This document shows, piece after piece, positions 18,324 through 27,066 of a stretch of 64,000 nt of DNA. The notes beneath the pieces were generated by a model, which worked only from the letters and a program-made list of their open reading frames with translations, did not search any database and was not told the DNA's origin. The stretch comes from Phycisphaerae bacterium. Its GTDB lineage: Bacteria > Planctomycetota > Phycisphaerae > Phycisphaerales > Phycisphaeraceae. Numbering within the stretch: the stretch's first letter is position 1; each line of letters starts with the position of its first letter. The stretch spans positions 1 to 64,000 of the forward strand of contig JAUHZU010000007.1 of assembly GCA_030425705.1 (NCBI GenBank), written 5' to 3'. The position numbers were made by a program, and so were the translations under genes.

Positions 18324-18848
18324 TCATCCGCCGACGCTTAGCCAGTGGCGATCGGCCGACTCCACCTGGCCGGGCTCGTCGCCTTGTTCCCATCGTGCGA
18401 GCGCATCGACATTTGCGTTGCGGAGGAACAGCATCAGGCGTCCATCAACGATCTTGAAGTTCGTGGGGTCAACCGGGAACTTGTCTTGGATCGCCATGCC
18501 GAAGGCGCACCATCCGCCGTAAGCCGGGGTGTACCGCTCAGGGTTCTGGTCGAAGGCCTGCTTGGCCGACAGGGAGGCAAACCGGTAATCCACGCCGTTA
18601 TGTGTCGAGGTGTGCCCCGGGTTCCCCAGGACGGCCTTGTGGTCGGTGAAGTAGCTGACCGGACAGTAGCCCTCGATGGCCAAACCGGTACTGTTCAGGT
18701 TGTAGCTGTGCAAATAGGCGCGCGAGTTGTTCGGGTTGGCGTCTGATTGCATGGTTTCGATGGCGGCCATAGAGGACGTGATGGCGGTAGCCAGCACGAT
18801 CAGGATGAGCCCGCCGGCGAAGAGGAAGTTGTTTTTGGAGAGTCGCAT
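18324..18848 (-). CDS. YHS domain protein with N-terminal membrane anchor
   Basis: 174 aa from the ATG at 18848, which has an AAGGA ribosome-binding site (a longer in-frame start at 18932 overlaps the previous gene and is less likely). A signal or anchor helix spans residues 6-25 ([19 protein letters not shown]). The YHS domain follows: [10 protein letters not shown], with Cys where many members have Asp, then [20 protein letters not shown] and [13 protein letters not shown] domains are small, often metal-binding modules. The protein probably works outside the cytoplasmic membrane within the redox cluster. Confidence 0.88.
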   Translation of the reverse strand: MRLSKNNFLFAGGLILIVLATAITSSMAAIETMQSDANPNNSRAYLHSYNLNSTGLAIEGYCPVSYFTDHKAVLGNPGHTSTHNGVDYRFASLSAKQAFDQNPERYTPAYGGWCAFGMAIQDKFPVDPTNFKIVDGRLMLFLRNANVDALARWEQGDEPGQVESADRHWLSVGG

Positions 18849-18921
18849 GGTTGTTCCTTGGCTAGGTGTTGAAAGTGGATGGGTGGGAAAAGAGTGCTGC
18901 GTATGGCCCGTCGGGCCGTTC

Positions 18922-19776
18922 TCATCTCTCAAGTGAGTTCATCCGCTGGAGTGCGGTGCTGGTGGTCCATACGTCGTTTGCGATAAATCGGAAGTTGAGG
19001 TACGCCGCCTCGTACCCGTCGTAGCCCGGGATCTTGGCCGCGGCGGTCGCGTCGGAGACGACGATGACCTCGAAGCCCTGCTCGATGAGTTCACGCATGT
19101 GGGACTCGGTGCAGAGGTTGGCGGACATGCCTGCGAGAATCACCTGGTCGATGCCACGCTTGCGTAGCTGGAGCACGAGGTCGTTGCTCTCGGGGCCGTA
19201 GACCTTGTGCGGGCTGACCACGATGGTGTTCTCGTGGTCGATGTACGGCTTGTACTGTTCAAGCCAGTCGGCGCCCGAGCCCTCGAAGCCGTGCAGGTCC
19301 AGGGCGCTGGGGCGGTCGAACATGCCGATCTGGTGCATCAGCGACTCGAGGGCCCCCTCGAAGTGCCAGTGGTGGTCATGCTCGAAGTAGTAGTGCGGGC
19401 TGATGAACACCGGCACGTCGTTCGCATGCGCCGCGATGAAGAGTTGTTCGATGTTGTCGACGGTGTTGTTCTCGGTGACGCTTTCGCCCACCACGCCCCA
19501 GGTCACGCCGTCGGGGCTGAGGAAGTCGTTCTGCGGGTCGGTCACGACCAGCGCGACCCGGCTCGGGTCCAGTGTGATGTCGTAACGGGGCAGCGCCGCG
19601 TCGGGCTTACCCCGGGGGTGTGGAGAAGCTGCGGGTGCGGTCGGCGTCGTGCGTGCTGATTCGGTGTCGGGGCCATCCGAAGTCCCGGCGGCCATGAGTG
19701 CGGTTGCGCCGATGCCGCAAGCAAGTGCGCAGCCGCCGAGGATGAGTCGCGTAGTTCTAGGGTTGATAATGTCCAT
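18922..19776 (-). CDS. Isochorismatase-like cysteine hydrolase, exported
   Basis: 284 aa with a hydrophobic N-terminal signal segment (about residues 10-30) and a Thr/Ala/Pro-rich linker. The cysteine-hydrolase fold follows: VALVVTDPQNDFL supplies the catalytic Asp, HKVYG the Lys region, and VILAGMSANLCTESHMREL the nucleophile Cys preceded by the usual cis-peptide loop. The family includes nicotinamidases and isochorismatases; the substrate is unknown. An exported form is unusual. The stop overlaps the longer, rejected start of the YHS gene. It belongs to the minus-strand redox cluster. Confidence 0.85.
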   Translation of the reverse strand: MDIINPRTTRLILGGCALACGIGATALMAAGTSDGPDTESARTTPTAPAASPHPRGKPDAALPRYDITLDPSRVALVVTDPQNDFLSPDGVTWGVVGESVTENNTVDNIEQLFIAAHANDVPVFISPHYYFEHDHHWHFEGALESLMHQIGMFDRPSALDLHGFEGSGADWLEQYKPYIDHENTIVVSPHKVYGPESNDLVLQLRKRGIDQVILAGMSANLCTESHMRELIEQGFEVIVVSDATAAAKIPGYDGYEAAYLNFRFIANDVWTTSTALQRMNSLER

Positions 19777-19803
19777 AGGGGGTCTCGTTGCTGGGTGAGT
19801 GGG

Positions 19804-20025
19804 TTAGGAGATGGCGGCAAAGGCCTGTTCAAGAATCTGCCTGGCCTGACTCAGGGCGTCTTGGTGAGTGAGCCCTTCGCCTTCCACAAGTTCGCCTGCG
19901 ATACACGCGATGAGATTCTGCTCGGACGGCGCGCTCCGGGCTGGCTTTGAGCCAATGCCGCCGCGACGCTTGGCTTGGTGCCTTGCGGACTTGCGGCCGG
20001 GTGCTTTTTTGAGAGCGGTGATCAT
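19804..20025 (-). CDS. Small basic hypothetical protein
   Basis: 73 aa. The N-terminal half is strongly basic (KKAPGRKSARHQAKRRGG); the C-terminal half looks like a short amphipathic helix pair (ALSQARQILEQAFAAIS). AAGGA lies upstream of the ATG, and it fits between two cluster genes with short gaps of 27 and 52 bp, which supports it being real. I do not recognise a family. Confidence 0.55.
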   Translation of the reverse strand: MITALKKAPGRKSARHQAKRRGGIGSKPARSAPSEQNLIACIAGELVEGEGLTHQDALSQARQILEQAFAAIS

Positions 20026-20077
20026 GTGCAGAGTCCTTGCGGTGGATCCATGTGCGGACGGGCCTGGGCGTGTCGTG

Positions 20078-20626
20078 TCAGGACGCGGCCGCGAACGATG
20101 TGATGACCTCTGGGAAGTCGATCTCGGGGTCAGCGATATGGTTGAAGTAGTTGGTGAAGAGGTTCAAGCTGACGAGCGCGATGATCTCAACGACCTCCCC
20201 CTCGTCGAAGCCGGCCTTGCGGATCGCATCGAGGTCGGCGTCGGTGACATGCCCGCGCTGTTCAACGATGGCCATCGCAAACTGGATCGCGGCATAGGCC
20301 TTGGCATCAATCGACTGGCCGCGCAGGTTGCGGGCGAGCTCATCCGGCTCGATGCCGGCCTTCTCGCCCAAAGCGCTGTGTGCAGAGGCGCAGTAGTCGC
20401 AGTGATTGCTCCCCGCGACGGCCAGCCCGATCTGCTCGCGCAGCCCGGCGTTCAGCGACCGATTGAGGGCCCTGCTGAACCCGAGATACCCGTCAAGCAC
20501 CGCCGAGGAATGGCCCATCGACTGCATCATGTTGGGGACCATCCCGATCGCGCTGTGCACGCCTTCGTAAAGTTCGCGTGTCTTTCCTTGAGCATCAGTG
20601 GGCTGGAGGGGTTCGATTCTGGGCAT
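20078..20626 (-). CDS. Carboxymuconolactone decarboxylase / AhpD-like peroxidase-related protein
   Basis: 182 aa from the ATG at 20626, which has AGGAG eight bases upstream. The key motif NHCDYCASAHSALGEKAG contains the AhpD CxxC plus His proton-relay site. The helical bundle before and after (LREQIGLAVAGS, AIQFAMAIVEQRGHVTDADL) matches the peroxidase-related carboxymuconolactone decarboxylase family. It likely acts as a thiol-dependent alkylhydroperoxidase. It is the first gene after a sigma-54-type promoter at 20687-20702 and is divergent from the sigma-54 activator gene at 20835. Confidence 0.9.
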   Translation of the reverse strand: MPRIEPLQPTDAQGKTRELYEGVHSAIGMVPNMMQSMGHSSAVLDGYLGFSRALNRSLNAGLREQIGLAVAGSNHCDYCASAHSALGEKAGIEPDELARNLRGQSIDAKAYAAIQFAMAIVEQRGHVTDADLDAIRKAGFDEGEVVEIIALVSLNLFTNYFNHIADPEIDFPEVITSFAAAS

Positions 20627-20686
20627 GAGAAGGCTCCTGAAGGGGGGGGTGAGAGGCGGGGATATCCCGCCGTATGCGAGTACTAA

Positions 20687-20702
20687 TGCACGGCACGTGC
20701 CA
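20687..20702 (-). promoter_or_regulatory. Sigma-54 (-24/-12) promoter
   Basis: On the minus strand the bases read TGGCACGTGCCGTGCA: a full TGGCACG -24 element, then GG-N10-GC spacing to the -12 GC, the defining geometry of sigma-54 promoters. The expected transcription start is about 50 bases upstream of the ATG of the AhpD-like gene. The divergent gene at 20835 encodes a sigma-54-dependent activator, which makes this site the natural target. Confidence 0.85.
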
Positions 20703-20834
20703 TTCGGACAAGAATGCTTAAGAATCATTTTGACAGTTGTTTACGATAGTTATCGCTCTGCCGTATGGATCGCGACATTTCAAGAATTAGCGAAATCTAG
20801 TTCTGCGCATCGCGAAATCTCGTAATCTAGGGGG

Positions 20835-22442
20835 ATGCCTGACCTGTTGACAGACGGCAATGCCGAGCTGAAATCACTCCTCCTGGATGTGGCCGGCGAA
20901 CGGTCTCTGGAAGGGTTGCTCAAGATGATCGTGTGCCGGGTCGCCGCGATGCCGCACGTGGCGCTGTGTCGCATCTGGCTTGTCAAGCCAGGAGACATCT
21001 GCGGCACATGCCCGCTGCGCGAGGAGTGCCCGGATCACGCGCGTTGCCTGCACCTGGTCGCAAGCGCAGGACAGTCCCTGGACCAAGAGGCGCTGCGCTG
21101 GGATCGGCTAAGCGGAAGGTTCCGCCGTTTCCCGCTGGGCGTGAGGAAGATCGGGCGTGTCGCATCGACCGGCGAAGCGATTGTTGTCCCGGATACGGCC
21201 ACCGACATGCAGTGGATCGCCGACCCGGCATGGGCCGAGGCGGAGGCGATCCGTGGGCTCGCCGCGCACCCCTTGGTTTTCCGTGGAGAGGTGATCGGTG
21301 TCTTCGCGGTATTTACGCGGACGACCGTGGAGATGAGCGAGTTGATCTGGCACCGCATGCTTGCGGATCACGCCGCGGCGGCCATCGTCAACGCCCGGGC
21401 ATTTGATGAGATCGACGACCTCAAGCAGCGGCTGGAGGTCGAGAACGAGTTCCTGCGCGAAGAGATCGCGTCCGAAGGTGCTTTCGGCGAGATCGTCGGG
21501 AGCAGCGCCGCGCTGCGCCGAACGACCCAACAGATCGCGATCGTCGCGAAGACCGACACCAACGTGGTCATCACCGGCGAGTCCGGCACCGGAAAGGAAC
21601 TCGTCGCCCGCGAGATCCACCGGCGCAGCGATCGGTCGGCAGGCCCCATGATCAAGGTCAACTGCGCCGCGATCCCTCATGAGCTCTATGAAAGCGAGTT
21701 CTTTGGGCATGTCGCCGGCGCTTTTAGCGGGGCATTGCATGACCGTGCGGGGCGATTCGAAGCCGCCAACGGCGGGACGCTCTTCCTGGATGAGATTGGC
21801 GAGATGCCGCTCAGCTTGCAGAGCAAGCTGCTGCGCGTGCTCCAGGAGAGCACCTACGAACGTGTCGGCGAGACCAAGACCCGTACAGCGGATGTGCGCA
21901 TCATCGCCGCGACGAACCGAGACCTGAAGCAGGAGGTCGCGGGAGGGCGGTTCCGTGAAGACCTGTTCTATCGACTCAACGTCTTCCCCATCGAGATCGC
22001 CCCGCTCCGCCAGCGCAAAGACGACATCCCCGAGTTGTCACAGAAGCTAACGGCAGACATTTGCCAGCGGCTCAACCGGCCACGGCCCCGCATCACCCAA
22101 GCGGTCATCGCCCAGCTCCAGCGTTACGACTGGCCCGGCAACGTGCGCGAGCTGCACAACATCATCGAGCGAGCGGTGATTACTTCGGCCGGTTCTTCTC
22201 TCCGGGTAGAAGTGCCAACGAATGCTCCCCGCACGAACGCTGCGGACCCGCAACAGGCTCCTCCGGCGATTCACACGGACCAGGAGATGAAGCGGCTGGA
22301 GAGGGAAAACATTGTCCGTGCCTTGGAAGCGACGAACGGTCGAGTTTCCGGGGTGGATGGGGCCGCCGCGCTGCTGGGCATCAAGCCCAGCACATTGACG
22401 TCTCGAATCAGGGCAATGAAGATCCGGCGGGTGCTGAAGTAG
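20835..22442 (+). CDS. Sigma-54-dependent transcriptional activator (GAF-AAA-Fis)
   Basis: 535 aa. The N-terminal GAF sensor (about 20-190) carries a Cys cluster C-x2-C-x5-C-x5-C at 56, 59, 65 and 71 that could hold a metal or Fe-S centre, or act as a redox switch. A short coiled linker (195-215) leads to the AAA+ domain: Walker A GESGTGKE at 248-255, sigma-54 contact loop GAFSGA at 295-300 (Ser replaces the common Thr), Walker [10 protein letters not shown] at about 316-324. The C-terminal Fis-type HTH is at about 480-530. No receiver domain is present, so the signal is a ligand. It faces the redox cluster and its sigma-54 promoter. Confidence 0.94.
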   Translation: MPDLLTDGNAELKSLLLDVAGERSLEGLLKMIVCRVAAMPHVALCRIWLVKPGDICGTCPLREECPDHARCLHLVASAGQSLDQEALRWDRLSGRFRRFPLGVRKIGRVASTGEAIVVPDTATDMQWIADPAWAEAEAIRGLAAHPLVFRGEVIGVFAVFTRTTVEMSELIWHRMLADHAAAAIVNARAFDEIDDLKQRLEVENEFLREEIASEGAFGEIVGSSAALRRTTQQIAIVAKTDTNVVITGESGTGKELVAREIHRRSDRSAGPMIKVNCAAIPHELYESEFFGHVAGAFSGALHDRAGRFEAANGGTLFLDEIGEMPLSLQSKLLRVLQESTYERVGETKTRTADVRIIAATNRDLKQEVAGGRFREDLFYRLNVFPIEIAPLRQRKDDIPELSQKLTADICQRLNRPRPRITQAVIAQLQRYDWPGNVRELHNIIERAVITSAGSSLRVEVPTNAPRTNAADPQQAPPAIHTDQEMKRLERENIVRALEATNGRVSGVDGAAALLGIKPSTLTSRIRAMKIRRVLK

Positions 22443-22716
22443 TCCAGTGATCTCACCCATGATCCTCGCCAGAACTGAAAGAAGTAGATAGTGCTGGACT
22501 GTTTTCCTCCAGGGCCCAACATCCCTCGGGGGATCCAAGCCGGCCGGGTACAAACGGCCCGCTGCAGTGGTTACATGATTGGAGGTCAATCGGCGCGCGA
22601 GTCGGGGTCGCGGGCGGGTGTGTCGCCGGCAGTGAGGTGATAGATCGCCGACTGGCAGCAGGGCGGGGGCTGGCTGTAAGCAGCCTGCTGGCGGACTTTG
22701 CCTGTAGCATGGGTGT

Positions 22717-23433
22717 ATGTGCGGCCGCTACGCCCTGAACGTGCAGGCGAAGATCCTCGAAGAGCAGTTCCGCGCGATCTGCCGGGTGGAGCTGGGCCCG
22801 CGGTACAACGTCGCGCCGTCGCAGCCCGTGGCGATCGTCCGCGACACCCCGACGGAGCGTGAGGTCAGGCTGGTCCGCTGGGGCCTGGTCCCGTCGTGGG
22901 CCAAGGACATCAAGGTCGGCTACCGGATGATCAACGCGCGGTCCGAGACCGCCGGGACCAACGGCGCGTTCAAGCACGCGCTCAGGCGTCGGCGGTGCCT
23001 GGTCCCGGTGTCGGGGTTCTACGAGTGGAAGAAGCTCGAACCGGAGAAGGCCCGGGGGAAGAAGCTGCCGCACTACATCCGGGTCGCGGGGGCCGAGGTC
23101 TTCGCCCTCGCCGGGCTGTGGGAGCACTGGCAGGACCCGGCCGGCAACGAGCTGGAGAGCTGCACGATCCTCACCTGCGCCCCCAACGAGCTGATGGCGG
23201 ACCTGCACGACCGCATGCCGGTCATCGTCGGCCCGGGCGATTACGACCGCTGGCTGGACCCGAGCGCGCAAGACCCAGCAAACATCGCCGACCTGCTGCG
23301 GCCGTTCCCCGCCGACCGGATGGAGGCGTGGCCGGTGGGGCAGGCCGTCGGCAACGTCAGGAACGACGGCCCCGGGCTGGTCGAGCCCGTCGCCGGGCCG
23401 GGCGGGCAGGGCGGTCTGTTCAACCCCGACTAA
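22717..23433 (+). CDS. SOS response-associated peptidase (SRAP/HMCES/YedK family)
   Basis: 238 aa starting MCGRYAL, so Cys2 becomes the catalytic N-terminal Cys after Met removal. YNVAPSQPVAIV, the RWGLVPSWAKD strand, NARSETAGT (catalytic Asn and Glu region) and the HDRMPVIV stretch with the catalytic His are all present. The protein crosslinks to abasic sites in single-stranded DNA and shields them. A Y-family polymerase gene follows after 54 bp, so the pair looks like a DNA-damage tolerance cassette carried by the element. Confidence 0.95.
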   Translation: MCGRYALNVQAKILEEQFRAICRVELGPRYNVAPSQPVAIVRDTPTEREVRLVRWGLVPSWAKDIKVGYRMINARSETAGTNGAFKHALRRRRCLVPVSGFYEWKKLEPEKARGKKLPHYIRVAGAEVFALAGLWEHWQDPAGNELESCTILTCAPNELMADLHDRMPVIVGPGDYDRWLDPSAQDPANIADLLRPFPADRMEAWPVGQAVGNVRNDGPGLVEPVAGPGGQGGLFNPD

Positions 23434-23450
23434 ACCGCGTGGGCAGCCCC

Positions 23451-23480
23451 TTGACCCGGACGGCTTGCGTTCGGTATATG
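23451..23480 (+). promoter_or_regulatory. Possible sigma-70-type promoter for the polymerase gene
   Basis: TTGACC and TATATG separated by 18 bases lie only 7 bases before the ATG at 23488. If used, transcription would begin at or next to the start codon and the mRNA would be leaderless; indeed no ribosome-binding site is visible. This is pattern recognition only. Confidence 0.4.
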
Positions 23481-23487
23481 TACGGGC

Positions 23488-24735
23488 ATGCCGCAGCCCA
23501 CCGCACCCCCGTCCGACCTGGCCGTCCGCTGGCTGTATGTGGACATGAACAGCTACTTCGCCTCGGTCGAGCAGCAGGAGCGGCCGGAGCTGCGCGGCCG
23601 GCCCGTGGGCATCGTCGCCACGCCGGTCGAGACCACCTGCTGCATCGCCGCGAGCTACGAGGCCAAGGCCCACGGCATCACCACCGGCACCGGCGTGCGG
23701 GACGCGAAGAAGCTGTTCCCCGGGGTGCGGATCGTCGAGGCCCGGCCCGAGGTCTACGTCCGCTACCACCACGCCATTATCGAGGCCATCGAGTCGGTGC
23801 TGCACGTCGATCATGTCTGCTCGATCGACGAGATGGCCTGCAAGCTGCTCGGGGAGGAGCGCTGGCCCGAGCGTGGGCGCGTTGTCGCGGCCCGGGTCAA
23901 GGAAGCGATCTACTCCAAGGTCGGCCGGTTCGTCCGCTGCTCGGTGGGGGTCGCGCCCAACCGCTGGCTGGCGAAGATGGCGACGGACCTGCAGAAGCCC
24001 GACGGGCTGACCGTGCTGACCCGCGCGGACCTGCCTGGGGCGCTCCTGGGCTTCGGGCTGACCGACCTGTGTGGGATCGCGGGGGGCATGGAGCGCCGCC
24101 TGCGCTCGGCCGGGGTCGAGACCGTCGCACAGCTCTGCGGACTCACCATCCAGCAGTGGGCGGAGATCACCGGCAGCAGGATCATCGCCCAGCAGTGGCA
24201 CGCGAACCTGCGCGGTGAGCACGTCCACTGGAAGCCGGTGCGGCGCAAGACCGTCGGGCACGGCCACGTCCTGCCGCCGCAGTGGCGCAGCGACGCGGGC
24301 AGCCGGAAGGTCGCGGTGCGTCTGCTGCACAAGGCGGCCGAGCGGATGCGGAAGATCGGCTATAGCGCGAGCTTCGTGACGGTGCAGGTGCTGATGCTCG
24401 ACGGCCGACGCTTCGAGAAACGCGGGTTCCTCGGGCACGGCTGCCGGGACACGCTGACGATGCTGCGGGCGTTCGGCCCGCTGTGGCTGCACAAGCCCCG
24501 GGGCGACGCGCTGCGGGTCCGCGTCGTGCTGACGGGCCTGGTGCCCGACCGCTCGACGACCTCGCCCCTCTACCGCGAGCAGCGCCGCCTCTCGGCCCTG
24601 GCCGACGGTATGGACCGGATCGACCGGCGCTACGGCCGACACGCGGTGCACTTCGGCTCGATGTTCGGCGCGGCGAAGACGGCCCCGGTGCGGATCAGCT
24701 ACACGCAGATCCCGGGGCTGGAGGAGTTCACCTGA
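23488..24735 (+). CDS. Y-family translesion DNA polymerase
   Basis: 415 aa. The catalytic palm begins with WLYVDMNSYFASVEQ (first catalytic Asp), then TCCIAASYEAKAHGI (fingers), and VCSIDEMACKL with the second acidic pair. The little-finger region follows. The C-terminal part resembles ImuB/DinB-like non-standard polymerases in lacking a clear beta-clamp motif at the very end. It inserts nucleotides opposite damaged bases. It sits directly after the SRAP gene, with which it is probably functionally linked. No LexA-type operator was recognised. Confidence 0.92.
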   Translation: MPQPTAPPSDLAVRWLYVDMNSYFASVEQQERPELRGRPVGIVATPVETTCCIAASYEAKAHGITTGTGVRDAKKLFPGVRIVEARPEVYVRYHHAIIEAIESVLHVDHVCSIDEMACKLLGEERWPERGRVVAARVKEAIYSKVGRFVRCSVGVAPNRWLAKMATDLQKPDGLTVLTRADLPGALLGFGLTDLCGIAGGMERRLRSAGVETVAQLCGLTIQQWAEITGSRIIAQQWHANLRGEHVHWKPVRRKTVGHGHVLPPQWRSDAGSRKVAVRLLHKAAERMRKIGYSASFVTVQVLMLDGRRFEKRGFLGHGCRDTLTMLRAFGPLWLHKPRGDALRVRVVLTGLVPDRSTTSPLYREQRRLSALADGMDRIDRRYGRHAVHFGSMFGAAKTAPVRISYTQIPGLEEFT

Positions 24736-24755
24736 GCGCGGGTTATGATGGCCCC

Positions 24756-24968
24756 GTGCCTTACTGCCCCCGCTGCCTGTACGACCTAGGCGAGACACTC
24801 GACCGTTGCCCGGAATGCGGCGCGGAGTTCTGGAACGATGCGCCCCGCCCCCTGGATGAGCTGCCGGTCGTGATGTCGCGGACGCGGCGGTGGGGGCAGC
24901 GAGTGTTTGGGTGGGGCCTGATTGGGTCTTCTATCGCTGTCATCCTCTTTCAATGGCTGGTGTTGTAG
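24756..24968 (+). CDS. Small zinc-ribbon membrane protein
   Basis: 70 aa from a GTG start 20 bp after the polymerase gene. A zinc ribbon, YCPRCLYDLGETLDRCPECG, has two CPxC knuckles. A linker is followed by one TM helix (VFGWGLIGSSIAVILFQWLVL) at the C-terminus. Small proteins with this ribbon-TM layout are frequent in planctomycetes. A hairpin with a T run for the opposite strand begins right after the stop. Confidence 0.7.
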   Translation: MPYCPRCLYDLGETLDRCPECGAEFWNDAPRPLDELPVVMSRTRRWGQRVFGWGLIGSSIAVILFQWLVL

Positions 24969-25006
24969 AAAAAAACACCCGGCGAATCTTTCGACTCAGC
25001 CAGGTG
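24969..25006 (-). terminator. Intrinsic terminator for minus-strand transcripts
   Basis: On the minus strand an 8-bp stem (one G-T pair), read as CACCTGGC pairing with GCCGGGTG, is followed by seven T residues. It lies just beyond the 3' end of the small minus-strand ORF at 25080-25385. On the plus strand the hairpin has no T run. Confidence 0.7.
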
Positions 25007-25079
25007 CTTCCGGGGGTCTAGGTTGTGCGACACTGACTATATCGGTGCAGTGGGGGCGGCTTCTGCAGCGCCCCGGCGG

Positions 25080-25385
25080 TTATCGGATATTAGCTAAACG
25101 CCCGCCTCCCCCGGTTGCCGTCCAGCCCGTGACGGCACCGGCTACCGTGCGGACCTGTTCACGCTCACCCGTCGCGAGGTCGGTCGCGCGGCAGACCCGC
25201 TCGCCCTGGACCTGGAACACTTCGACGGTGTAGCCCGCTTCGTGGAGCGCATCGAGCCTGCCGACCATCTCGGCGTCGGGGACGCCGCGTACATCGTCGA
25301 GAAGGTGGGCGAGAGTGTCGGTGAAGTCTTTTCCGATGGTGTTGCTAGGGTTACCATGTGAATCCAGCCAGAGATTCCGGAGCAA
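25080..25385 (-). CDS. Short hypothetical protein, start uncertain
   Basis: The frame encodes GKDFTDTLAHLLDDVRGVPD, AEMVGRLDALHEAGYTVEVF, then QVQGERVCRATDLATGEREQ, which has a protein-like pattern (helix followed by a beta-hairpin). It is followed by a good terminator. No ATG is available; a TTG at 25385 lacks a ribosome-binding site and lies next to the divergent gene at 25389. It may be a truncated remnant. I do not recognise a family. Confidence 0.4.
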   Translation of the reverse strand: MLRNLWLDSHGNPSNTIGKDFTDTLAHLLDDVRGVPDAEMVGRLDALHEAGYTVEVFQVQGERVCRATDLATGEREQVRTVAGAVTGWTATGGGGRLANIR

Positions 25386-25388
25386 CAG

Positions 25389-25820
25389 ATGGGCGACCAC
25401 GACGACAACGCGAATGATAAGGCGCACCGGGCATTCGCGGTCCAGCTTGTAAGGATAGTTGCCGGGGCGAGCTTTCTGAGTATCCTCGCGATCGTCAGCC
25501 TGCAGCCGGATAACTCTGCCGCCGTGTATGCTCTTTGGGGCTTTAGCGGGGTATTGCCCCTTATGGCGGGTTGTGCCGTGACGTTTGGCGACCCCGTGCG
25601 AGGGCACATGTTCGCCTGGCCGTTCAAGCTTGCGTTTGCGCTGGGGCTGTTTGTGTTTGCGATTTCCCTCGCATGGCTTATTGCCATCTACTCAATAGTT
25701 GCTTGTGTGATCTTCCTGGTGGTCGCGTTCGGCGTTGCGGGTTCGGCGATGGCGGCTGAGGATCGGCACAAAGCTTTAGAGTGGCAACGTAAAATCTCAG
25801 AGGCAGAACATAAAGATTAG
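25389..25820 (+). CDS. Hypothetical membrane protein
   Basis: 143 aa with four hydrophobic helices (around residues 20-40, 46-64, 75-95, 95-120), for example FALGLFVFAISLAWLIAIYS and CVIFLVVAFGVAGSAMAA, and charged ends. GGAGC precedes the ATG at a good distance. No motif indicates a function. Divergent from the small minus-strand ORF. Confidence 0.6.
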   Translation: MGDHDDNANDKAHRAFAVQLVRIVAGASFLSILAIVSLQPDNSAAVYALWGFSGVLPLMAGCAVTFGDPVRGHMFAWPFKLAFALGLFVFAISLAWLIAIYSIVACVIFLVVAFGVAGSAMAAEDRHKALEWQRKISEAEHKD

Positions 25821-25906
25821 GTGCCCCGCACCGATGACACTAGTTGTCGCCCGGTCGCCCTGGCTGCATGCCGGCCCGAGACCCCCACGACTACGCCCGA
25901 TACTAG

Positions 25907-26356
25907 GAGCGACCCGCCACGGGCGGGCTGGCCTATTACGACGCCATCCCCGCCGACGCCACCGGCGACACACTCAGGGCAGCCCGATATGACCTACACG
26001 ACGACTACCATCCGCGCACCTACCGGGAGCTATGGGGTGCGCTTGCCTACACCGACGCCGACCCGACCGACCCCAGCCGCGTAGTCCGGTTCTACGCCGG
26101 CTGGACCCTGCCTGCCGATGCACACGGCAATGGCCCGTCCGGCTGGAACCGGGAACTCTGCTGGCCCACGTCGCGGGGCGGGTACGACACGTCGCCGGGT
26201 GTCGGGACGGACCTGCATATGATCCCGCCAATGGCCGGGCAGATTCTCTCACAACTCATGGATCAAGATTTCAGGAGGGGGTCACCCCGCACCTGCCTGA
26301 ACACCACCCGCAACGCCGCCAGCGCGTTGTCGGGCAACGACAGGGGGTACCGGTAG
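25907..26356 (+). pseudogene. Remnant of an Endonuclease I (EndA/NucM)-like nuclease
   Basis: Open frame without a start that reads AYYDAIPADATGDTLRAARY, DLHDDYHPRTYRELWGALAY and VRFYAGWTL, then GWNRELCWPTSRGG and GTDLHMI. This is the order of EndA-type nucleases: YY-x-A, the TG-x-x-L helix, W-NRE-H-x-WP-x-S, then DLH. The catalytic His of the NREH motif is replaced by Leu, the signal peptide is missing, and the frame degenerates after DLHMI. That loss point coincides with the inverted repeat at 26255. Confidence 0.65.
26255..26286 (+). repeat. Left imperfect inverted repeat around the TPR segment
   Basis: These 32 bases match the reverse complement of 30081-30112 with only a few mismatches; the central 19 bases differ at one position. 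The repeat cuts the EndA-like remnant. It delimits, with its partner, a 3.9-kb segment carrying the genes at 26384, 27067 and 27694. Confidence 0.55.
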
Positions 26357-26383
26357 CCTGACCGAGATTCTCGTTTGGACGAG

Positions 26384-26659
26384 CTAGTCTTGATTGGCCT
26401 GGGCTTCGTAATAGCGCTTGAGTGCCGCTTTGTAAGCCTCTTTCGACTCGTACTCCGTGACCATCAGAATCTTTTCCAGCGGCACATACATCGTCTTGGA
26501 TGAGAGCCAGTGAGCTGATGAAGAGGGGTGCAGGTAAGTGCCTTTCACGCACGGAATGCCCATGAATTCTGCGCGCGAAGTATCGCAAAGAAGGTAAGAC
26601 TCGCCCCCGGTCTTCCCCGCGACGTGGATTAGATGTGCCTTGGTTGAAACTGAATCCAT
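26384..26659 (-). CDS. Small hypothetical protein
   Basis: 91 aa beginning MDSVSTKAHLIHVAGKTGGE. It has an alternating beta pattern (YLLCDTSRAEFMGIPCVKGT) and ends in a charged helix (ESKEAYKAALKRYYEAQANQ). No family is recognised. Composition is slightly less GC-rich than the phage-like left end, and it is read opposite to the neighbouring genes within the inverted-repeat-bounded segment. Confidence 0.55.
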   Translation of the reverse strand: MDSVSTKAHLIHVAGKTGGESYLLCDTSRAEFMGIPCVKGTYLHPSSSAHWLSSKTMYVPLEKILMVTEYESKEAYKAALKRYYEAQANQD

Positions 26660-27066
26660 TGCCGTACCTTATCGACGCCCTGGCGCGCCGGCGCCATCAT
26701 TCGGTTGCCGGCTGCCGGCGGGAACAGGCATCCAACCGACCACCTCATCATACCACGAGGTAGGCGATAACCCATCCCTTCACCGCCTGATGACGAAGCG
26801 AATCACGGCCAGTGCATCAACCCCCGCGCGTGCGTGCCCCGGGGATACACGCAGATCCCGGAGGTGGAGTATTGTTCCTGACCGCCCGCAGGCATCCTCG
26901 GGTTTAGAAGGGATGGGCTCGGGGCAAAACGCATACCGTTGTTCCGATGGGCATCGCTACAGCGCAGGTTCGCTGGTACAAATCCGTCATCGTATTCTGG
27001 GCTCGTTTGGTAGACTTGGCCTGAATTCAGCCGTGTATGTGCGGTTGTCGACGCCGGAGGAACATG
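26660..27066. other. Noncoding stretch before the TPR gene pair
   Basis: About 400 bp with only low-information ORFs on both strands. It must hold the promoters of the minus-strand gene at 26659 and the plus-strand pair at 27067. A GGAGG ribosome-binding site ends at 27060. I see nothing else in it. Confidence 0.5.

Noticed and set aside
20078-20728. Longer start for the AhpD-like gene at 20728
   Set aside because: It would extend upstream across the sigma-54 promoter; the ATG at 20626 has a good AGGAG site.
22453-24798. 781-codon open frame on the minus strand
   Set aside because: It is the antisense shadow of the SRAP and Y-family polymerase genes, produced by high GC; it has no domain and is His/Arg/Pro-rich.
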